Origin: DASXBA01 sp036406475 | GTDB taxonomy: Bacteria; Actinomycetota; Thermoleophilia; Solirubrobacterales; Thermoleophilaceae | Reading direction: 5' to 3' | Assembly: GCA_036406475.1 (NCBI GenBank) | Contig: DASXBA010000202.1 | Location: 1-44,858, forward strand | DNA: 44,858 nucleotides | Shown here: piece after piece, positions 23,831-30,951 of the stretch | Layout of the letters: each line of letters starts with the position of its first letter | How positions within the stretch are numbered: the stretch's first letter is position 1 | Made by a program: the position numbers and the translations under genes | The notes under the pieces: generated by a model | Told to the model about the DNA's origin: nothing | Database searches by the model: none | What the model saw: the letters and a program-made list of their open reading frames with translations, nothing else

Positions 23831-24486
23831 CCGCCGTAAGGCCCCGAGACCCCCGCCGCCTGCTCGCCCGGCGCCAGCAGGCGCGGGCTCAGGTCCGAAT
23901 CTGCTCGCCCGAGTCGGGCCACGACCCGAACGGCACCGTCAAGAGCCGCGAGACCGCCGAGGTCACTCTCCCCCGCGCCGAGCTCGAGCGCATGTGGACG
24001 CCGGAGTACCTGGAGCGGCTCGCCCGGACCTACTGGCGCTTCCTCACGCGCGTGTCACTCGGCCTTCTGCGGGTGCTGTACACGCCCAGCTCGCGCGAGG
24101 TTGCCGTCATCGGGAGGCCGTTCGTCCTGCTCAAGTTCCTCGCCCCCGAGTACGACATCCACGCCGGCGGCGGCACCGTCACCTGGCCGATCGACAACGG
24201 CCTGCTGGTGGCCACGCGCGGCCGCCGCCGCGGCTACCTGCGCCTGAGCGTCGAGCTCGAGCCGGGCGACGGTCCGGAAGCGACGGTCAGGGTGACCTCG
24301 GAGGTCTCGAACTTCTACCCGCGGATCGCCGGGTCCGGCTGGTTCGCGCGCATCGGCCGGATCGTCTACCGAATCACGCAGCTACAGATCCACGTGATCG
24401 TGACGCACGCCTTCCTGCGCTCGCTGGCGCGGCTCGAGCTGGAACCGTCGGCGGTGGGCGCCCTGTCGCCGAGGACCGGCGACTAG
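23827..24486 (+). CDS. conserved protein of unknown function downstream of moeA (219 aa)
   Basis: 219 residues. After a basic, poorly conserved N-terminal 40, the body (about 45-210) has a helical opening ELERMWTPEYLERLARTYWR, a hydrophobic stretch ISLGL-like (VSLGLLRVLY), then beta-strand-rich YDIHAGGGTVTWPIDNGLLV and RGYLRLSVEL. It ends with IQIHVIVTHAF-like residues. I recall similar proteins as uncharacterised in Thermoleophilia. The TTG start at 23827 overlaps the moeA stop (TTGA), suggesting coupling, but the true start could be further in. Two hairpins follow, between it and the convergent glpX. Confidence 0.72.
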   Translation: MTAVRPRDPRRLLARRQQARAQVRICSPESGHDPNGTVKSRETAEVTLPRAELERMWTPEYLERLARTYWRFLTRVSLGLLRVLYTPSSREVAVIGRPFVLLKFLAPEYDIHAGGGTVTWPIDNGLLVATRGRRRGYLRLSVELEPGDGPEATVRVTSEVSNFYPRIAGSGWFARIGRIVYRITQLQIHVIVTHAFLRSLARLELEPSAVGALSPRTGD

Positions 24487-24487
24487 A

Positions 24488-24506
24488 GGGCCGGCGGAGC
24501 CGGCCC
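24488..24506. terminator. GC hairpin between convergent genes
   Basis: GGGCCGGC, loop GGA, GCCGGCCC: a perfect 8-bp stem directly after the stop at 24486. No U-tract follows, as is common in high-GC actinobacteria. It can act in both directions. Confidence 0.55.
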
Positions 24507-24543
24507 GGTCACCGGAGGCAGGAGGCCGAGACGATCTCAGGAT

Positions 24544-24561
24544 GCGGGCAGGGATGCCCGC
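24544..24561. terminator. second GC hairpin next to the glpX stop
   Basis: GCGGGCA, loop GGGA, TGCCCGC: a perfect 7-bp stem ending 4 bp from the glpX stop codon. Together with the upstream hairpin it could insulate the convergent transcripts. Confidence 0.5.
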
Positions 24562-24565
24562 TGAG

Positions 24566-25585
24566 CTAGTCCCCGATGATTTCGCGCAGCTTCGCCCGGT
24601 CGTGCTTGGCGGTGACCGTGCGGACCGTGCCGGAGCGCGAGCGCATGCTCACCGACTCCGTGTAGGCATCGCCGCCGGCGAAGGTCACGCCGTGCAGCAA
24701 CTCGCCGTCGGTGACGCCGGTGGCCGCGAAGAAGACGTTCTCGCCGGAGACGAGGCGGTCCTTGTCGAGTACCTCGTCGAGGTCGTAGCCGGCCTCGAGG
24801 GCCGCGTTCTTCTCCTCGTCGCTGCGCGGCCAGAGGCGCCCGATGATCTGGCCGCCGGTGCACTGGATCGCCGACGCCGAGAGCACGCCCTCCGGCGTCC
24901 CCCCGATGCCCCAGAGCAGGTCGACGGCGGAGCCCTCGGTGACCGCCGAGAGCGACGCGGACACGTCGCCGTGGGGGATCAGCCTGATCCGGGCCCCGAC
25001 CTCTCGGATCTCCTTCATCGCTTCCTCGTGGCGCGGGCGGTCGAGCATGATCACCACCACGTCGGTCACATCGGTGCCCTTCTCCTTGGCGATCAGCTTC
25101 AGCGTCTCGCCGAGCGGACGGTCGAGGTCGAGCAGGTGGGCGAGGTCGCGCGAGGTGGCCATCTTGAGCATGTAGACGCACGGGCCCGGGTCGAACATCG
25201 TCCCCCGGTCCGCCAGCGCGATCGTGGCGATCGCGTTGGGCATGCCCTTGGCGCAGAGGTCGGTTCCTTCGAGCGGGTCGACGGCGATGTCGACCTCGGG
25301 CGGCGAGCCGTCGCCGATGCGCTCGCCGTTGTACAGCATCGGCGCCTCGTCCTTCTCGCCCTCGCCGATGACCACGGTGCCGTCCATCGACACCGAGTCG
25401 AGCATCATCCGCATCGCGTCCACCGCCGCGCCGTCCGCCGACTCCTTCTCGCCGCGGCCGATCCAGCGGGCACAGGCCAGGGCCGCGTACTCGGTGGTCC
25501 GCACCAGCTCGAGCGCCAGGTTGCGGTCCGGCCGCCGTCCGTCGGTGCTCGGGGCATCCGCGTGGCTGGCCGTGCGGGCGTCCAT
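24566..25585 (-). CDS. glpX: class II fructose-1,6-bisphosphatase GlpX
   Basis: 339 residues. GlpX motifs are DGTVVIGEGEKDEAPMLYNG, the metal-binding VDPLEGTD, ATIALADRG, HGDVSASLSAV and WGIGGTPEGVLSA. The enzyme hydrolyses fructose 1,6-bisphosphate in gluconeogenesis (Li-sensitive, Mn/Mg-dependent), and in many actinobacteria is the only FBPase. ATG 25585 is supported by TAGCGT (25599-25594) ending 8 nt upstream. The same box and spacing precede the membrane protein gene next upstream, so the two are separate transcription units with near-identical promoters. Confidence 0.96.
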   Translation of the reverse strand: MDARTASHADAPSTDGRRPDRNLALELVRTTEYAALACARWIGRGEKESADGAAVDAMRMMLDSVSMDGTVVIGEGEKDEAPMLYNGERIGDGSPPEVDIAVDPLEGTDLCAKGMPNAIATIALADRGTMFDPGPCVYMLKMATSRDLAHLLDLDRPLGETLKLIAKEKGTDVTDVVVIMLDRPRHEEAMKEIREVGARIRLIPHGDVSASLSAVTEGSAVDLLWGIGGTPEGVLSASAIQCTGGQIIGRLWPRSDEEKNAALEAGYDLDEVLDKDRLVSGENVFFAATGVTDGELLHGVTFAGGDAYTESVSMRSRSGTVRTVTAKHDRAKLREIIGD

Positions 25586-25596
25586 CGGAGCGGACG

Positions 25597-26100
25597 CTAC
25601 AGGACGCCCGGGGGCTTGCGGGCGTCTGTGTAGAACGACTGGCGCAGGTAGCCGGCGATGGTCATCCCGATGGCCCCGAGCATCGCGACGAAGTAGCCGA
25701 TGTCGAAGCCGATCTCGATCCCCGGCTCGGGCTTGCCGAGGATGATCCCGTTGCACAGGACCAGGACCAGCGTCGTGATCCCGACGATCATCGTGACCTC
25801 ACCTGGCTTCCAGGTGAGCTTGTGACCGCGGGCGACGATCCAGGCGAGGATGAACGGCGCCGCGCAGCCCGCGATCAGGAACCAGCGCAGCACCGGGAAG
25901 GTCTGCCACGCGGTGGCGCTGGAGTTCGCCCCGATGTGCGCCGAGTTGATCTTGGAGTTGGGGTTGCTGCTCGTCGTGAACCAGGGCATGAACAGCGACG
26001 CCAGGAGCACCAGCGCCGATCCCATTCCGATCAGCTCGCCAGGGGTCAGCCGCGAAAAATCGAGGTAACCGCTGCGCTCCTCCACCCTCGAGGCCTCCAT
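25597..26100 (-). CDS. four-helix membrane protein of unknown function
   Basis: 167 residues with about four hydrophobic segments: GELIGMGSALVLLASLFMPW, WFLIAGCAAPFILAWIVA, VTMIVGITTLVLVLCNGII and GYFVAMLGAIGMTIAGYL. A polar extracellular-type loop (TSSNPNSKINSAHIGANSSA) follows the first helix. The layout resembles small actinobacterial membrane proteins without assigned function. ATG 26100 is chosen over a longer frame because TAGCGT (26114-26109) ends 8 nt upstream and the upstream extension is not protein-like. It is divergent from the dodecin gene, with starts 73 bp apart. Confidence 0.8.
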   Translation of the reverse strand: MEASRVEERSGYLDFSRLTPGELIGMGSALVLLASLFMPWFTTSSNPNSKINSAHIGANSSATAWQTFPVLRWFLIAGCAAPFILAWIVARGHKLTWKPGEVTMIVGITTLVLVLCNGIILGKPEPGIEIGFDIGYFVAMLGAIGMTIAGYLRQSFYTDARKPPGVL

Positions 26101-26173
26101 CGCTGCGAACGCTACACCAGGAAACCGCCCCAGGGGTAGGGTCTGGCCCACAGCAGCGACCAAAGGAGGAGAT

Positions 26174-26380
26174 GTGGCAGTAACCAAGATCATCGAGGTG
26201 GTTGGCAGCTCTCCGGACGGGTCCGACGCAGCCGTTCAGGCCGCCCTCAGCGACGCGCGACAGAGCCTCCGCAACATCAAGGCGGTCGACGTCGTCTCCA
26301 CCGGGCTGCGCGGGGACGACCTGAACGAGTGGCGCGCCCTCGTCCGCATCTCCTTCCTCGTCGAGCGCGTCTCCGAGTAA
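26174..26380 (+). CDS. calcium-dodecin-type (SecE2-like) small protein
   Basis: 68 residues. The dodecin opening TKIIEVVGSSPDGSDAAVQA and the final strand ALVRISFLVE are clear. The flavin-stacking Trp of classical dodecins (in LRWFEV) is absent; the segment here is NIKAVDVV, as in mycobacterial Rv0379 (SecE2, a calcium dodecin). The protein should form a dodecameric shell, but flavin binding is doubtful. The GTG start at 26174 follows a near-perfect AAAGGAGGAGA, one of the strongest ribosome binding sites here. It stands alone between two divergent units. Confidence 0.85.
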   Translation: MAVTKIIEVVGSSPDGSDAAVQAALSDARQSLRNIKAVDVVSTGLRGDDLNEWRALVRISFLVERVSE

Positions 26381-26413
26381 CGAGTCCGTCATGTGACGAA
26401 CGGGGGGCCTGGG

Positions 26414-26419
26414 TAGTCT
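26414..26419 (+). promoter_or_regulatory. candidate -10 box of the egtB-egtD operon
   Basis: TAGTCT lies 18 nt before the egtB GTG (26438) and 5 nt before another GTG (26425). The latter opens an 8-codon frame ending at 26449-26451. This makes a short leader with a possible upstream peptide. Confidence 0.35.
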
Positions 26420-26437
26420 TCCTGGTGCCCCCCGCTC

Positions 26438-27649
26438 GTGAGCCCCCATAGCCCCCGCACACTGCCCCTTGGAGGGGCCGAGTCGCTGGAAGAGCGCTTC
26501 TCCGCGCGCTTGGCGGATGTGAGGGAGCGGACGCTCGCGCTGGTGGAGCCGGTGAGCGACGACGACCTGAACCGGGTCCACAACCCGCTGATGAGCCCGC
26601 TGGTCTGGGACCTGGGCCACATCGCCGCGTTCGAGGACCTGTGGCTGTGCCAGAACGTGGGCGGCCTCGGCCCGCTGCGCGAGGGGCTCTGGGAGGTCTA
26701 CGACGCCAGCGAGACCCCGCGTGCCGACCGCGGCGACCTGGCCTACCTCGGGCCCGACGAGGCCAAGGCCTACCTCGCGGACGTGCGCGAGCGCGCTCTG
26801 GGGGTCCTCTCGGGCGCCGACCCCGACCCCTTCGTCTGGGAGATGGTCGTCCAGCACGAGGCGCAGCACAACGAGACCATGCTCCAGACGCTTCAGCTTG
26901 CCGAGCCGGGCACGTTTGCCCCGCAGCGCGAGTCGCCAGTCGCTAGGCGTCAGTCGCCAGGTGCTTTGTCGGTGCCGGCGGGCTCCTGCCTCGTCGGGGA
27001 TTCCGGCGAGGGATTTGCCTACGACAACGAGCGGCCGCGGCACGAGGTCGGCCTTGACGCGTTCGAGATCGACAGCACGCCGGTGACGAACGGCGCCTAC
27101 CTCGAGTTCGTCCAGGACGGCGGCTACGGCCGCCGCGAGCTGTGGTCGCCGGACGGCTGGACCGCGCGCCGGCGCGAGGGCTGGCAGCGCCCCCTCTACT
27201 GGACCGAGGACGGCTGCGAGCGCAGCTTCGATCTGCTCGAGCCGCTCGACCCCGACAAGCCCGTGATGCACGTCTCCTGGTACGAAGCCGACGCCTTCGC
27301 CCGCTGGCGCGGGGCGCGGCTGCCGACCGAGTTCGAGTGGGAGCGCGCCGCGAGCCTCCACGCAGAGCCGCGCGGCAACCTCGACCAGCTCGCCTTCGGC
27401 CCCGGCCCGGCCGGTGCGTTCATCGGCGACTGCTGGGAGTGGACCGCCAGCGACTTCGTGGGCTACCCCGGCTTCAGGCCGTTCCCCTACCGCGAGTACT
27501 CGGAGGTCTTCTTCGGATCCGACTACAAGGTGCTGCGCGGGGCGTCATGGGCCACCCGCCCCGACGTGGCCCGCGAGACCTTCCGCAACTGGGACTTCCC
27601 CGAGCGGCGGCAGATCTTCGCCGGCTTCCGCTGCGTAGTGGATATCTAG
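26438..27649 (+). CDS. egtB: ergothioneine biosynthesis sulfoxide synthase EgtB
   Basis: 403 residues. The N-terminal DinB-like domain supplies the iron ligands H61 (WDLGHIAAFED), H140 and H144 (VQHEAQHNE). The C-terminal FGE-sulfatase domain has NERPRHEVGLDAFEI, PVTNGAYLEFVQDGGY, LPTEFEWERAAS and KVLRGASWAT to FAGFRCV. EgtB joins trimethylhistidine (hercynine) to a thiol donor with O2. Residues 165-177 (ESPVARRQSPGAL), between the two domains, are encoded by a five-unit heptamer repeat and look inserted. GTG 26438 fits the expected N-terminus. The stop shares one base with the egtD GTG. No egtA or egtC is adjacent. Confidence 0.95.
   Translation: MSPHSPRTLPLGGAESLEERFSARLADVRERTLALVEPVSDDDLNRVHNPLMSPLVWDLGHIAAFEDLWLCQNVGGLGPLREGLWEVYDASETPRADRGDLAYLGPDEAKAYLADVRERALGVLSGADPDPFVWEMVVQHEAQHNETMLQTLQLAEPGTFAPQRESPVARRQSPGALSVPAGSCLVGDSGEGFAYDNERPRHEVGLDAFEIDSTPVTNGAYLEFVQDGGYGRRELWSPDGWTARRREGWQRPLYWTEDGCERSFDLLEPLDPDKPVMHVSWYEADAFARWRGARLPTEFEWERAASLHAEPRGNLDQLAFGPGPAGAFIGDCWEWTASDFVGYPGFRPFPYREYSEVFFGSDYKVLRGASWATRPDVARETFRNWDFPERRQIFAGFRCVVDI
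26931..26965 (+). repeat. five heptamers inside egtB (copy C of the repeat family)
   Basis: AGTCGCC, AGTCGCT, AGGCGTC, AGTCGCC, AGGTGCT in exact 7-nt register. The first-type unit matches the left arm of copy A (AGTCGCT) and AGGCGTC matches copy B (AGGCGTT). It is read in a frame without stops and encodes the linker between the two EgtB domains. The common core and the inverted right arm are absent here. Confidence 0.8.
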
Positions 27650-28632
27650 TGGATGCGCTCGCGACACCCGAGGTCAGGATCGACTGCTACATCGACGACG
27701 GCGTGCCCGACTCGATCGCCGACGAGGTGCGCGAGGGGCTGACCAGGCCGCTCAAGGAGCTCCCGCCCAAGTACTTCTACGACGCGCGCGGGTCGCAGCT
27801 GTTCGACCGGATCACGACGCTGCCCGAGTACTACCCCACTCGCTGCGAGCGCTCGATCCTCAACCGCTATGCCCCGGAGATCGTCGAGAGCACGGGTGCC
27901 CAGGAGCTGGTCGAGCTGGGCTCCGGCACGGCCTCGAAGACCCGCGCCCTGCTGTACGCGATGGCCGGCGCCGGCACGCTCGAGCGCTACCTGCCCTTCG
28001 ACGTGGACGAATCGGTCGTCCAGGCCTGCGCGACGGAGCTGACCGAGCTCTACCCGGGGCTGCGAGTGCACGGCGTGGTCGGCGACTTCGACCGCGACCT
28101 GGAGCGGGTCCCGGACGGACAACGGCGGCTGTTCGCATTCCTCGGCGGCACCATCGGCAACTTCTTCCCCGAGGAGCGGGCCTCGTTCCTCGCGCGCGTC
28201 CGCGAGTTGATGAACCCGGGGGACCACCTGCTGATCGGCACGGACCTGGTCAAGGACCGGCGCGTGCTCGAGGCCGCCTACAACGACTCGGAGGGTGTCA
28301 CGGCCGAGTTCAACCGCAACATCCTGCGCGTGCTGAACGACGGCCTGGCCGCCGACTTCGACCCGAGCGCGTTCGAGCATGTGGCCTTCTTCGACGAGGC
28401 AAACTCCTGGATCGAGATGCGGCTGCGCTCGAAGGGCGCGCAGCGGGTGCGCATCGACGGCGCCGACCTCGAGGTCGAGTTCGAGGACGGCGAGGAGATC
28501 CGCACCGAGATCAGCTCCAAGTTCACGCGCGAGGCGGTGGCGCGGGAGCTCGCCGGCGCCGGCCTCCGGCTGGACGACTTCTTCACGGATGACGACGGGC
28601 TCTTCGGCGTCGCCTTCGCTTCTTCGCGGTAG
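27649..28632 (+). CDS. egtD: L-histidine N-alpha-methyltransferase EgtD
   Basis: 327 residues. EgtD hallmarks are ELPPKYFYDARGSQLFDRIT, LPEYYPTRCERSIL, the SAM motif ELGSGTASKTR, FLGGTIGNFFPEER and LIGTDLVKDRRVLEAAYND. It trimethylates histidine to hercynine, the substrate of EgtB. The GTG start at 27649 overlaps the egtB TAG by one base, so the pair is coupled. The minimal egtB-egtD arrangement (without egtA, egtC, egtE) suggests either a cysteine-using EgtB or the remaining genes elsewhere. Confidence 0.95.
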   Translation: MDALATPEVRIDCYIDDGVPDSIADEVREGLTRPLKELPPKYFYDARGSQLFDRITTLPEYYPTRCERSILNRYAPEIVESTGAQELVELGSGTASKTRALLYAMAGAGTLERYLPFDVDESVVQACATELTELYPGLRVHGVVGDFDRDLERVPDGQRRLFAFLGGTIGNFFPEERASFLARVRELMNPGDHLLIGTDLVKDRRVLEAAYNDSEGVTAEFNRNILRVLNDGLAADFDPSAFEHVAFFDEANSWIEMRLRSKGAQRVRIDGADLEVEFEDGEEIRTEISSKFTREAVARELAGAGLRLDDFFTDDDGLFGVAFASSR

Positions 28633-28679
28633 CCACGCACGAGGGGGGCGAGCGGGCGCCCAAGTACGCTTAGCGCTGT

Positions 28680-28901
28680 GTGGAGCGCTCGGCGTGGAGC
28701 GATGAGCGACTGGATGAGCGGATGACCGCAGTCGACCAGTCGTTCGACCGGATATTTCAGGAGCTTCACGGGCTACGCGACGACATGCGGGGACTCCGAG
28801 CGGACTTCGCCGCCCTACAGGATCGGTTGGTTCAGATCGGCTGTGGGCTGGTCGGAGTCCTGATCGCGGGACTCGTTACGCTCGTGATCGCCCTCGCGTA
28901 G
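28680..28901 (+). CDS. small coiled-coil protein with C-terminal membrane anchor (73 aa)
   Basis: 73 residues: a helical heptad-like region (VDQSFDRIFQELHGLRDDMR to LRADFAALQDRLVQ) followed by one transmembrane segment (VGVLIAGLVTLVIALA). The C-in topology and size fit a family of small actinobacterial membrane-anchored coiled coils of unknown role. The GTG start at 28680 is preceded by TACGCT (28665-28670), 9 nt upstream. It could be tail-anchored; two Get3-like ATPases are encoded elsewhere in the window, but no link is shown. Confidence 0.7.
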   Translation: MERSAWSDERLDERMTAVDQSFDRIFQELHGLRDDMRGLRADFAALQDRLVQIGCGLVGVLIAGLVTLVIALA

Positions 28902-28935
28902 GCGCAGCAGCGCACATCGGTAGCCTGCCGCGCCC

Positions 28936-29685
28936 ATGGATCTGAACGGAATCGCCGCGCTCGTGGCCGGCGGCGCCTCGGGGCTGGGCGAGGCAACCGC
29001 TCGCGAGCTCACCGCGCGCGGCGCGCGGGTGACGATCGCGGACCTGAACGAGGAGCGCGGGCAGTCGCTCGCCGGCGAGCTCGGCGGCGCCTTTGCCAAG
29101 GCGGACGTGACCGACGAGGAGCAGGTGGCGGCGGCGGTCGAGGCCGCCGGCGACATCCGCTTCGCGGTCAACTGCGCCGGCATCGGCTGGGCCGAGCGGA
29201 CGGTGAAGAAGGACGGCCCGGCCACGCTCCAGCCGTTCGAGACCGTGGTGCGGGTGAACCTGATCGGGACCTTCAACGTGCTGCGGCTGTCGGCCGTCGC
29301 GATGGCCGAGAACGACCCGAACGAGGACGGCGAGCGCGGCGCGGTGGTGATGACCGCCTCGATCGCCGCCTTCGACGGGCAGATCGGCCAGACGGCCTAC
29401 TCGGCCTCGAAGGGAGGCGTGGTGGGCCTCACCCTCCCGGCCGCCCGCGACCTGGCGGCGCGCGGCATCCGCGTCTGCACGATCGCTCCGGGCCTGTTCG
29501 ACACGCCGCTGCTGGCCGCGCTCCCCGAGGAGGCGCGTGAAGCGCTCGGCAAGACGATGCCCTTCCCGTCCCGCCTCGGACGCCCCGAGGAGTACGCGCA
29601 GCTGGCCTGCCACATCGCGGAGAACCCCATGCTGAACGGCGAGACGATCAGGCTGGATGGGGCGCTGCGGATGGCGCCCAAGTAG
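28936..29685 (+). CDS. short-chain dehydrogenase/reductase, 3-hydroxyacyl-CoA dehydrogenase-like
   Basis: 249 residues. The nucleotide-binding motif is GGASGLGEA (12-20), with a D36 that favours NAD, then NCAGIG (79-84), and catalytic S142, Y155 and K159 (YSASK). The pattern IAPGLFDTPLLAALPEEARE and the final MLNGETIRLDGALRM resemble 17-beta-HSD10-type 3-hydroxyacyl-CoA dehydrogenases. The thiolase gene 41 bp downstream supports a beta-oxidation role. A TAGCCT box (28921-28926) ends 9 nt before the ATG. Confidence 0.92.
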   Translation: MDLNGIAALVAGGASGLGEATARELTARGARVTIADLNEERGQSLAGELGGAFAKADVTDEEQVAAAVEAAGDIRFAVNCAGIGWAERTVKKDGPATLQPFETVVRVNLIGTFNVLRLSAVAMAENDPNEDGERGAVVMTASIAAFDGQIGQTAYSASKGGVVGLTLPAARDLAARGIRVCTIAPGLFDTPLLAALPEEAREALGKTMPFPSRLGRPEEYAQLACHIAENPMLNGETIRLDGALRMAPK

Positions 29686-29726
29686 CCTTTCCTACTCCCT
29701 CTAGCCGCCAAGGAGACTTCTGACCC

Positions 29727-30887
29727 ATGCCTGAAGCAGTCATCGTCGATGCCGTTCGCACGCCCATCGGAAGGGCCTTCAAGGGCTCGCTGGCCGGCCT
29801 CCGCCCGGACGAGACGGGCGCCTTCATCGTCGACCAGCTCCTCGAGCGCAACCCCGACGTCGACCCCAAGTCCGTCGAGGACCTGATCTGCGGCTGCGGT
29901 ATGCCGCAGGGGCTCCAGGCCTTCAACATCGGCCGGATCATCGTGCTGCTGTCCGAGAAGCTCGGCCAGGAGACCACCGGCTCCACCGTCTCGCGCTACT
30001 GCGCCTCGAGCCTCGAGGCGATCAAGCAGGCCGCCAACTCGGTCAAGGCGGGCCAGGGCGACACCTACATCGCCGCGGGCGTGGAGTGGGTCTCGCGCTA
30101 CAACGAGCGCACCGAGCCGGCCGGCGCCGCCGACCAGAACGAGAACCTCCAGGGCAACAACGGCCAGCCCAACGCCTACATCGAGATGGGCGTGACCGCC
30201 GAGAACGTGGCCGAGCGCTACGAGGTCAGCCGCTCCGACATGGACAAGTACGCCCAGCGCTCACAGGAGCTGGCCGTGCAGTCGCAGGAGAACGGCTTCT
30301 TCGACAACGAGATCGTCCCCGTGCCCGTCGACGGCAGCGAGGTGGCCAAGGACGACGGCCCCCGGGCCAGCTCGACGCTCGAGAAGCTCGCCTCGCTCGA
30401 GCCCGCTTTCAGGGAGGGCGGCAAGGTCACGGCCGGCAACTCCTGCCCGCTCAACGACGGCGCGGCGGCCACGCTGATCATGTCGGAGGACAAGGCCAAG
30501 GAGCTCGGGCTGCGCCCGCGCGCGCGGATCATCACCGCCTCCACCTGGGGCAACGAGCCCGAGTACATGGGCGTCGCGCCGATCGGCGCGATCAAGAAGG
30601 CCCTCGACCGCGCCGGCATGTCGATGAGCGAGGTCGACAGGGTGGAGCTGAACGAGGCCTTCGCCGCGCAGGTGATCCCGATCATGGACGAGTGCGACAT
30701 CCCGCTCGAGAAGCTCAACACCCACGGCGGGGCGATCGCCCTCGGTCACCCGTTCGGGATGACCGGCGCCCGGATCATGACCACGCTGCTCAACGTGCTC
30801 GAGAGCGACGACGTCACGGTTGGCCTCGAGACCATGTGCGTCGCCGGGGGGCAGGGCGAGGCCATGGTCGTTGAGAGGCTCAACTAG
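29727..30887 (+). CDS. acetyl-CoA C-acyltransferase (thiolase)
   Basis: 386 residues. The acyl-accepting Cys92 (SRYCASSLEAI), the HGGAIALGHPFGMTGARI motif with the catalytic His, and the second Cys in MCVAGGQGEAM are all present. It performs thiolytic cleavage of 3-ketoacyl-CoA (or the reverse condensation). It follows the hydroxyacyl-CoA dehydrogenase-like SDR, with which it would form consecutive beta-oxidation steps. The ATG at 29727 has AAGGAGA upstream, a better Shine-Dalgarno than most genes here, as expected for an internal operon gene. The stop TAG (30885-30887) is the first unit of heptamer element copy B. Confidence 0.95.
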   Translation: MPEAVIVDAVRTPIGRAFKGSLAGLRPDETGAFIVDQLLERNPDVDPKSVEDLICGCGMPQGLQAFNIGRIIVLLSEKLGQETTGSTVSRYCASSLEAIKQAANSVKAGQGDTYIAAGVEWVSRYNERTEPAGAADQNENLQGNNGQPNAYIEMGVTAENVAERYEVSRSDMDKYAQRSQELAVQSQENGFFDNEIVPVPVDGSEVAKDDGPRASSTLEKLASLEPAFREGGKVTAGNSCPLNDGAAATLIMSEDKAKELGLRPRARIITASTWGNEPEYMGVAPIGAIKKALDRAGMSMSEVDRVELNEAFAAQVIPIMDECDIPLEKLNTHGGAIALGHPFGMTGARIMTTLLNVLESDDVTVGLETMCVAGGQGEAMVVERLN

Positions 30888-30951
30888 GCAGTAGGCGTTA
30901 GGCAGTAGGAACGGCCGCGGGTCGCGGCCCTACCGCCTACCGCCTACCGCC
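30885..30951. repeat. heptamer inverted-repeat element, copy B
   Basis: Left arm TAGGCAG, TAGGCGT, TAGGCAG, TAG (30885-30908). Core GGAACGGCC (30908-30916) followed by GCGGGTCGCGGCCC to 30930. Right arm TACCGCC three times (30931-30951), imperfectly complementary to the left arm. It provides the TAG of the thiolase (30885-30887) and, on the other strand, the TAG (30932-30930) of the convergent hydrolase, whose last residues are repeat-encoded. The core and layout match copy A although the heptamer sequence differs. Confidence 0.8.

Noticed and set aside
28633..28679. Possible terminator after egtD (GGGCG ... CGCCC)
   Set aside because: The stem is only 5 bp and poorly isolated from GC-rich background.
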